DNA of 64,000 bases from Rhodospirillales bacterium (GTDB lineage Bacteria; Pseudomonadota; Alphaproteobacteria; Rhodospirillales; JAPHRK01). The translations under genes were made by a program, and so were the position numbers. The notes beneath the pieces are model-generated. The model was not told the origin of the DNA and ran no database searches. It was given only the letters and a program-made list of their open reading frames with translations. The DNA lies in assembly GCA_026196105.1 (NCBI GenBank), contig JAPHRK010000024.1:124001-188000 (forward strand), read 5' to 3'. Positions 62,674 to 64,000 of this stretch are shown piece after piece; within the stretch, counting starts at the first letter, position 1, and each line of letters starts with the position of its first letter.

Positions 62674-63873
62674 ATGGGCGTTTCAACAAATCAACAGAAA
62701 GCTAGAAAGCCAAAAAAAACTTTAATGGAGCATCTGAATGATGAAGGTGTTCGGGCTATTCTCTACCAGGTGCTTTTTGTCCTCTTAGCGGGTATGGCTG
62801 TTTGGTATTTGGCCTCAAATACGATCTCAAACCTTGAGAAACAAAATGTTGCAACAGGTTTTAGCTTTTTAAATTTGGAAGCGGCCTTCGGTATTAGTGA
62901 AACGATGGTGGACTATGAGCCATCTGATACCTATGCCCACGCTTTGTATGTAGGGTTCTTGAATACGGTTAAAGTTTCTGCTTATGGCATTATCTTTACC
63001 TCAATCATAGGCGTGATTTTTGGCATTGCCCGATTATCCCATAACCTTCTCGTTCGTTCCGTTGCGACTGTTTATGTGGATATATTCCGGAACATACCCA
63101 TCTTACTCCAATTGATGTTTTGGTATGCGCTGATCATCAATGTATTTCCTCACCCCAAGAAAGCCCTCAATCCCTTTAGCGATGTATTTTTAACAAATCG
63201 AGGGATTTATGTGCCTATTCCTGAGCCCCATCCGGCTTATATGTGGATGCTTATTGCTGCTGTTGTCGGCTGTATCGGTGCGTATTTCTTAAAAAAATGG
63301 GCTGATAAGCGCCAAGCAGAAACGGGACAACCATTCCCGACGATCATTGCTGGCTTTGGTGTTGTCTTCGGCTGTGCTCTGTTTGCCTATGTCATTGGGG
63401 GCATGCCGACAGCAATTGATACGCCTGCATTGAAAGGTTTTGGCCTCAGAGGGGGCTGGAATATGTCTCCTGAGTTTGTAGCCCTCTTTGTTGGATTGAC
63501 AGTCTATACGTCGACATATGTTGCTGAAATTGTGCGTAGCGGGATTTTGGCAGTACCAAAAGGGCAGTGGGAAGCCGCTGAAAGCTTGGGCTTAAAGCGC
63601 AGTTATATTCTACGTCATGTGGTTTTGCCTCAATCTATGCGGGTTGCCATCCCTCCTTTGACCAATCAGTTTCTAAACCTTACGAAGAACAGCTCTTTAG
63701 CTGTGGCTATTGGCTATCCTGATATTGTGTCAGTGGCGAATACTACAATGAACCAAACAGGACAGGCGATTGAGGCTATTTTGATCTTCATGACGGTCTA
63801 CCTGACCCTGAGCATTTTAACGTCGCTCTTTATGAACTGGTTTAACGCTAAAATGGCATTGGTGGAGAGGTAA
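62674..63873 (+). CDS. aapQ: General L-amino-acid ABC transporter permease AapQ
   Basis: A 399-residue inner-membrane permease with an N-terminal cytoplasmic tail, a first membrane span near residues 29-47, and further spans to the end. The HisM-type signature IPILLQLMFWYALII, and the EAA loop GQWEAAESLGLKRSYILRHV in the last third, identify it. It forms the channel with AapM. The length and the large insertion between spans are usual for AapQ. Confidence 0.93.
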   Translation: MGVSTNQQKARKPKKTLMEHLNDEGVRAILYQVLFVLLAGMAVWYLASNTISNLEKQNVATGFSFLNLEAAFGISETMVDYEPSDTYAHALYVGFLNTVKVSAYGIIFTSIIGVIFGIARLSHNLLVRSVATVYVDIFRNIPILLQLMFWYALIINVFPHPKKALNPFSDVFLTNRGIYVPIPEPHPAYMWMLIAAVVGCIGAYFLKKWADKRQAETGQPFPTIIAGFGVVFGCALFAYVIGGMPTAIDTPALKGFGLRGGWNMSPEFVALFVGLTVYTSTYVAEIVRSGILAVPKGQWEAAESLGLKRSYILRHVVLPQSMRVAIPPLTNQFLNLTKNSSLAVAIGYPDIVSVANTTMNQTGQAIEAILIFMTVYLTLSILTSLFMNWFNAKMALVER

Positions 63874-63874
63874 G

Positions 63875-64000
63875 ATGACCCATAAATTTATCGAACCAAA
63901 AGCTCCCCCCATAAGTGATCGTTCGGTTGTTGGCTGGATGCGTAACAATCTATTTGATTCGCCTCTCAACACCGCCTTAACCATCATAATCGCCTATGTG
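63875..64000 (+). CDS. aapM: Permease AapM, N-terminal part, cut by window edge
   Basis: The first 42 codons of the next gene, starting one base after the aapQ stop. VVGWMRNNLFDSPLNTALT leads into the first membrane span, in the pattern of AapM. The rest of the gene and probably aapP lie beyond the window. Confidence 0.85.
   Translation, partial: MTHKFIEPKAPPISDRSVVGWMRNNLFDSPLNTALTIIIAYV

Overview
The window is 64 kb of compact coding DNA with moderate, locally low GC. It most likely comes from an alphaproteobacterium. The best support is the right end, where aapJ, aapQ and the start of aapM lie in the order typical of the general L-amino-acid ABC transporter of that class. The genus cannot be named from sequence alone. 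Almost everything left of position 60.3 kb is one very large surface-glycan locus (O-antigen, capsule or glycan-linked nonulosonic acid). No transposase, tRNA, rRNA or CRISPR array was seen.

Layout. (1) 1-5.5 kb, plus strand: the end of a carbamoyltransferase, then an LpxD-like N-acyltransferase, a free-standing amino-acid adenylation enzyme, a formyltransferase, an acyl carrier protein and a radical SAM/SPASM protein. (2) 5.5-21.4 kb: a pseudaminic-acid-type nonulosonate pathway (pseB, pseC, NeuB/PseI, pseG, pseF and a PseH-like GNAT). It is interleaved with an aldo/keto reductase, a GSA-aminomutase-like aminotransferase, an ATP-grasp ligase, an amidohydrolase, methyltransferase, RraA-like and PhyH-like proteins, and two radical SAM proteins. 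(3) 21.4-33 kb: a large putative glycosyltransferase, then a 1,417-residue protein joining formyltransferase, degenerate condensation, adenylation, carrier and AAC(3)-like acyltransferase domains. After it come its probable phosphopantetheinyl transferase, a DUF2172 aminopeptidase-like protein, tiny membrane proteins, an SGNH hydrolase and a complete carbamoyltransferase. (4) 33-43 kb: a block resembling a Kdo-type pathway (2-hydroxyacid dehydrogenase, epimerase, HpcH/HpaI aldolase, methyltransferase, KdsB-like CMP-sugar synthetase, large putative transferase, HAD phosphatase, B12-type radical SAM, SIS isomerase). (5) 43-52.5 kb: a GT2, an FkbM methyltransferase, then an AT-rich set of MBOAT, SGNH/DltD-like, MaoC, B12-type radical SAM, FkbH and acyl carrier protein. 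(6) 52.5-60.3 kb, minus strand: WbpE/WbpD/WbpB for a 2,3-diacetamido uronic acid, two GT4 enzymes, an AsnB-type amidotransferase and an epimerase. (7) 60.3-61.6 kb: a decayed gene and a long non-coding stretch. (8) 61.6-64 kb: aapJ-aapQ-aapM.

Main idea. The locus seems to hold two independent versions of one chemistry: activate an amino acid, load it on a carrier, formylate it, and transfer it to a sugar amine. One version is split over four genes (547-4396). The other is fused in a single protein (23169-27422). A third carrier-based set (45.3-52.5 kb) looks like a dlt operon in which an FkbH-type loader replaces the DltA adenylation enzyme. Together with five radical SAM proteins and two CMP-sugar branches, this predicts an unusually elaborate surface glycan. 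These roles are inferred from family membership and gene order, not shown directly.
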